DNA from: Acanthaster planci
Lineage: Eukaryota > Echinodermata > Asteroidea > Valvatida > Acanthasteridae
Direction: 5' to 3'
Assembly: GCF_001949145.1 (NCBI RefSeq)
Contig: NW_019091415.1
Coordinates: forward strand, 243,823 to 294,617
Length of the DNA: 50,795 nucleotides
The translations under genes were made by a program, and so were the position numbers. Position 1 is the stretch's first letter. Each line of letters opens with the position of its first letter. Below the pieces are notes generated by a model. The model saw nothing but the letters and a program-made list of their open reading frames with translations, did no database searches and was not told the origin of the DNA. Shown piece after piece: positions 38,301 through 44,300 of the stretch.

Positions 38301-41300
38301 TCAGTTTTAACTCTAAAGTAACCAATTTCTGTAAGTAACTTAAATGATAACAACTCATGTACAACTTTACAAACTTATCTATTTATCATTCTACATGTAA
38401 GCATGTATTTCCAAGGTTGTAAAACAGGTCTTCATTTGAAAAGACAGTGAACAGTTGTTCCCGAATTAGCCGCTTGCCAAACTTGCTTGTTAGTGGTGTA
38501 AAAAATCCCCAACTGTGTATGTTCAAGTCATATCAATAGCATATGATAACTTGAATTAGCATATATTCCCACAGCTAGCTTGTATATCGTATTGCACTTG
38601 TGAGGTAATGAAGAGTGTGTGAGCCATAAAGCTATAAATCAAAAGTAGAGTGCTGACTCATGTACGAAGTGACACCTGCTGGGCACATCCATGTTTGTGC
38701 ACAAAACTACGGAAAACTCAAAATTTTGTATGGCTTTTGTATGGCTATTTGCATATCTACGTCTGTATTCTAAATCAATACATGTACGTCAGCAAATCAA
38801 TATGCAAACAATCTGAATGCACAATCAGTAAACAAGCATTTCATTTTGCTCTTTGCCAAAAAAACGCAAATGTGTGCGTGTATGCACTGCACGTGAATTT
38901 TGCCAAAACAATGTGTCTCATACTGCTGTAGGAAATTAAAGGACAAACTTATGGCATTTCAACCACAAAACCATACAGATATTCACTCTAACAAGAATAG
39001 ACACTTGAAAAACTATGCTGCCCTGGATCACTATTTGAAGGACATAAGAAACAACAACAAAAAGCTAATCTTACCTGTTTCCTCTGGTGACAATAACGCC
39101 ATTCTCAGTAGAGAAGGAATCTGTTGGTAGTCCTTGAATGTTCCAGTCACGCACAGCAGTTGGTTTAGATAGAAAAGTTGCAAAGCTAAAATCGGGACTA
39201 CATGGGACATTCAGTTTACGAACCTACAGCATGAAACAAATGTGAAAAAGATTCACCACGTAGTTGTATGAGCCCAAAAATACGTATTTCCTCACAATCC
39301 TTTATTTCAGTACCTGTGCAGCCCAAGCTGCCCAACCGTCTCCTTTAATGTTCTGCCCACAACAGTGCACACATACATGTACTTCTTCCACAGTTGTGGG
39401 GAAAACACTCATCATTACACCAATTTTGTGGGAACTAAAAACATTGTGGGGACAAAGCAATGTCCCCATATCTCAGTCTGAATTTGTCTAACAAAAGAAA
39501 TTGTCCTCTAAATGTGGTGAAGGCCTGCCCAGGATTTTCAACAGAGTGTATCCATAGTGTTAATCCCTATAGAAAAATACGAAAGGACTTTAGTTAGTCC
39601 TTTAACCCATAATTAAACAAATCTGTCCTGCTCTGCTAAATAAATAAACATTTATCAAATTGGAAAGATTGAACTTTTAAAAACACAAGTCTATCTGAAC
39701 CATGCTGCAAGTTGTGTTTTTCAATTCATTTTACTTTTTGAAAAGTTGCAGCTCAATAATAACATCAATAACACAATCAGAGTTGCATGTCACTTTCAAC
39801 TACATTTACAGGTAAGACATATCACTTTTTGAGATTGCAAACTGATGAGCACTTTAAATAGTGCCTAAATCAGTCGCATATTTTTACCAATGCGATCATG
39901 TTTTCACCATACAGTCACCATTTGCGACTTGAGATAGCTTAAAAACTACATGAACGTGCTTGAACAGTTTTGAGTAAAAATACAAAAAGCAATGATTTTG
40001 TATTCAAAATTTGATCTGGAAAGGTATAAATGACAGCGCAAATCGCATCGTGATTTGTATAAATAGCCTGTGTTTACACCGTTCATCCATGCTGTGGAAT
40101 TATGACCCGGCCTGGCCAGTGTTGTAGTTGAGACCTGAGAGTCTGAGACCAAGACCGAGACCTGACCATCCGAGACTGAGACCTCAAGACCTTGTGTTTA
40201 AATTGCATAATTCAAATAAATGCAGAGCCTAAACAAAATGAATATAACAGCACAATCATGGTTACTATGTCCAGTTTTAATTAAGGAAGCATTTGTCGTG
40301 CTCTTTCAATGTGCTGACGAAGCGGCACAACATAAGAATTAATCTTCAAAGAAATATTTTGGGGACAGAGAGACACCTTTGTGATGAATACTTTGGTCAT
40401 TACTCATTAGGGCGTATATGTACTTCATGAGTTCCTGGATAGCAGTGTTATGATACATCAGTGGCGCATAGTATGGTGTCGATCTTAGTTTTTTAACTGG
40501 TCTTGACTCGAAACCAGGGAAAATATTGAGACCTCCAATATCCAAGGCCAAGATCAAGACCTAGACCACTGGGTATCGAGACCGAGATCAAGACCCAGAC
40601 CAATGGGTATCGAGACCGAGACTGAGACCGAGACTGGTCTGGAGACCTACAACACTGGGCCCGACACACATACGCCACACAATGTGCCACTATATTTTCG
40701 TAATAATTACTCATGAGGTCAATCCACTGACATAATCAAGGCTTTTTGCCAAGAGGTTTCAGCCACAGATGTCACGAAGTCCGTGGTTTCAGGGTGTCGT
40801 GGGACGCCCTGCTGCATGAATCGTGCTATTTCTGACACACTCTAAATCACAGCAACACCCTTTAATTCTGGAACGAGCTCTGCTTCAGGCTTCATTTATG
40901 CTGCAGCAAAAAAGCAGCAAAAAATGGAACCCAAGCCGTGGTTTAGAAAAGGCCCTGGTGTCTGTGTGCAGCTGCATCAGCAACATATGTTGCATTGATT
41001 TGTACCTCATGCAGATCGTGATTGCGATACATGCACAGTACATGGTGGTAGGGGCCAATTGATTACTTAAGTTCATAAAAGTGCTGGCACCTAGGTTTTT
41101 CCCCATTAGAAGCCAATATGGCTATCGCATCATTTTTTCTGTTTAAAGGGTTGAAACTGATATGTACTAGTATACACACATAAATTTTTTTCCGTTGGCC
41201 TTTCTACATTTTAATAGATTTGTATATTTGTGCATTTTCACTAAAAGTGCTTCAGAGATTTGACATTATTTTTTACTAGTGTAATGACACCTCAGTTATG

Positions 41301-44300
41301 AGTACATACCTCTTTCAGCCACACTTCCTTAACAAGATAGTCTCTGTACTCTGACAAGAAAGGCCCAGTGTATGACAAGAAAGCAGCAGCAACCAGGCAA
41401 TCACCAACCAAGTACACCATGTTCTCCTCCAAAACCTAAAAACAAAAATCATAAAAACTTTGTTTCAACAAAACCACTGCAGATTTATAATTGAATATCT
41501 TTATTATATACTGAATATTTGTGACTCTACTTGGGATATCCTTATATAATTACACGGGGTGTGTAGAATTTTAAGCATGTTACTCATTGCTACGAACAGC
41601 TGAAATTCCTCCGGATCCAAATGAAATCCACATGTTCACAGAAATGAATACTCTTGCAACTCTTGCAGAACAAGAACACAGCCTTGCCAGAATGCCATTG
41701 TGCATAACCTGCAGAGCCCAACAATTGATAGTGCCTCTTTGTCAAGAAATGCTAACATCTGACGTGGCTTTTTCACTAACCAGGTACAGTATGCATCAGG
41801 CACACGAAAGCAAAATTGAGAAAAATCTGAAGAATGGGCAAGGTCAAAGGACCAACCAAAAATGTAAATTTTCAAGCATTAACCATTTGCTGCCGGGGAG
41901 CCCGGTTTTTGGCACGTGTTCTTTATAGTCAGGGTCTCCGAATTGGACAAAGAGAACTGGGCCTTGTAACAAAAGACTGTACTCGTAACAAAAGACCAGG
42001 CTGCAGTATACCATTGTTTGGGCATTCAGTGCGAGGGATTACCACCAGGGACAAAAGCGCTCCACCACAGCGATGAGCCACACAGTACCGCTACACGCTA
42101 ATCTGTGCCAGTTTCGTGAACAAAAGAAAATTACGCAACACCGCACAATCTGGGCTCTTTTTACAAGGCAGCAGGCCTGGCTGAAATATTCCAGTGTCAT
42201 TAGATGTTGTCTGTCAGATTAGAGTAGAAACGAGATGGTCCTTCATGTGGGTTAAGTGTCCAGCAAATGAAGACATGAATTTTCAAAGAATTTTGAAATC
42301 AGAAAAAAATGATAATGATCATGTCCCAGTAGTATCAACATTCATAAATATCCCCAGCGCGATGTGGTTAATGTAATACAAAATGTCACTCTTTTTCAAA
42401 GGACAAAAAAAAATAAAGCTGATGAGAATAATCTTTTAACAGATTTTTTTCAGAAATTAAAAAAACCAAGTCTGCTAAGAACTTCAAACTTGATAACCGA
42501 ACTTAAAATTACTTATTTTCCACATCATGGTATACAATCCAAATGTCCTGTTCTATAGTGTCACTGAGCATGAGCATTTTCATACTTGTTCGTGAAAAAG
42601 GCCAGACAATAACACTTTCCCCTCTTTCCGCTGATTAAGTGTCCTAAAATGATCTCTGCAACATTCTCATGCTAATTGCTACGAAATCGATCATTGCTAC
42701 GAAATGAATGACAGCATCTCAGTTCTGACATGGACTATTTTCACTTTTCATAACCCCAAAACACATGTTAGATAAAATGCAAATAAATTAGCTGTGCATG
42801 TTTTCCTGTATTAAAAAAAAAGTCACACCCATAATGGAATGTTTCAAACCTCACCTTAACATTCTCCTCCCAGCGGTCTCTTTCTCCAGCCAATCCAGAC
42901 ACCAGTTTTCCAGCTCTTTCTAGTTTGACCTCCATCAATTCTGCCTTGACACGGAGCTGCTCTTTCTCAGCTAACTTTTCATCGTACTGCTTCTTCAGCA
43001 TCTCCATTCTATCTGTCACCTTCAGAAGTAAAATATCTTTAAATGAATTTCCCTTCTTATATCTACATCCCCAGGTTAGTTAGTGAATATTGAATTCTAT
43101 GATTACTTTCAGTATTGTACGAATGTGATGAAGACATCATTCACTTAGAATGTTTCTACATTGGACAAAACTTGCAATTCAAGTTTATTAAAAACCTACA
43201 TCCACACAAAAACACACACCACAACACGTGAGCTTTGACTAATTGAGCCCCCCTTAAAAAGATTACAAAATGAACATGACAGAAATTTCCAATCGTCTGG
43301 ATAATCTTTCTACATGTGCAGTGGTCCACCCATTTAATAGTTTATACAAACATTGGCACATTTCTGCTTGGCTTATAGCAGATACTTTTCAAGCATTTGA
43401 CAACCTTTCAACAAATAGAAACATCCAAATGCTTACCTCCTTGAGTTTTGCTTTTGCATCTGCCAGACTTGCTTGTTTTTCAGCAAGCATGGCCATTGCA
43501 TTATTCAAGCGTTGCTTCTTGGGCTCCACAACTCTGAAAATGCGGCCATACACATCCATGGCCCGTACCCACAGGCAAAGGGAGCGTGCAGCGGCTGACA
43601 CACGTCCAATGATGTCTGGTTGAAAGTCAGGTTGTGCACAGTACTGGCCAATACGCTTCAAAACACGATCTGACATGTTGTCCTTATCAAACTCTATTAG
43701 TTCCTTGATGAAATTCTGGTTTCCTGATATGATTATTAGATGAGAAAGAGAAACACAACAAATGAACTCCAAGATTTTCATATCAGGCTGTCAGTCGCCA
43801 CTGCTGCCAAACAATCTTCAGAAACTTTAGCTTCAATTTTGAGCAACTGGTGGGAGAAAAACTGCAGTTAGCACTGCTCATAAATGTAAGTGGCAGAAAA
43901 AGTGTGCATTTATGTGTAGCTCAAGTATCAGCTTTTTCCAAATTGCTGGCTGCAACCTGTGATGTCAATTATAAAAACTGACAAAATGGATCCACTGTTT
44001 CTCTGGGCTTTATCTTACAATATATGAAGAGCCCCTTCACCCCACCCTCCAAAAAGTTGTCATTTTGGCCTGATATTGTTAAAATTTCCTAACAATAATG
44101 TTTTTCATCTCCTCCATGTAAAAGAGTATGCTTACTGTTCTAATTGAGTGACACTATGAACAATGAGTGAATTATTATATGTTCTGAATCTTAAGCATTA
44201 TACTTGCTTTGGGAAGTCATTCCATATCATCCAACAGACGTAGGGTACATGTACTTTCTTGACTCGTCATTAGTTCTAATTAAGCTTTGTGAGTTTGCAC

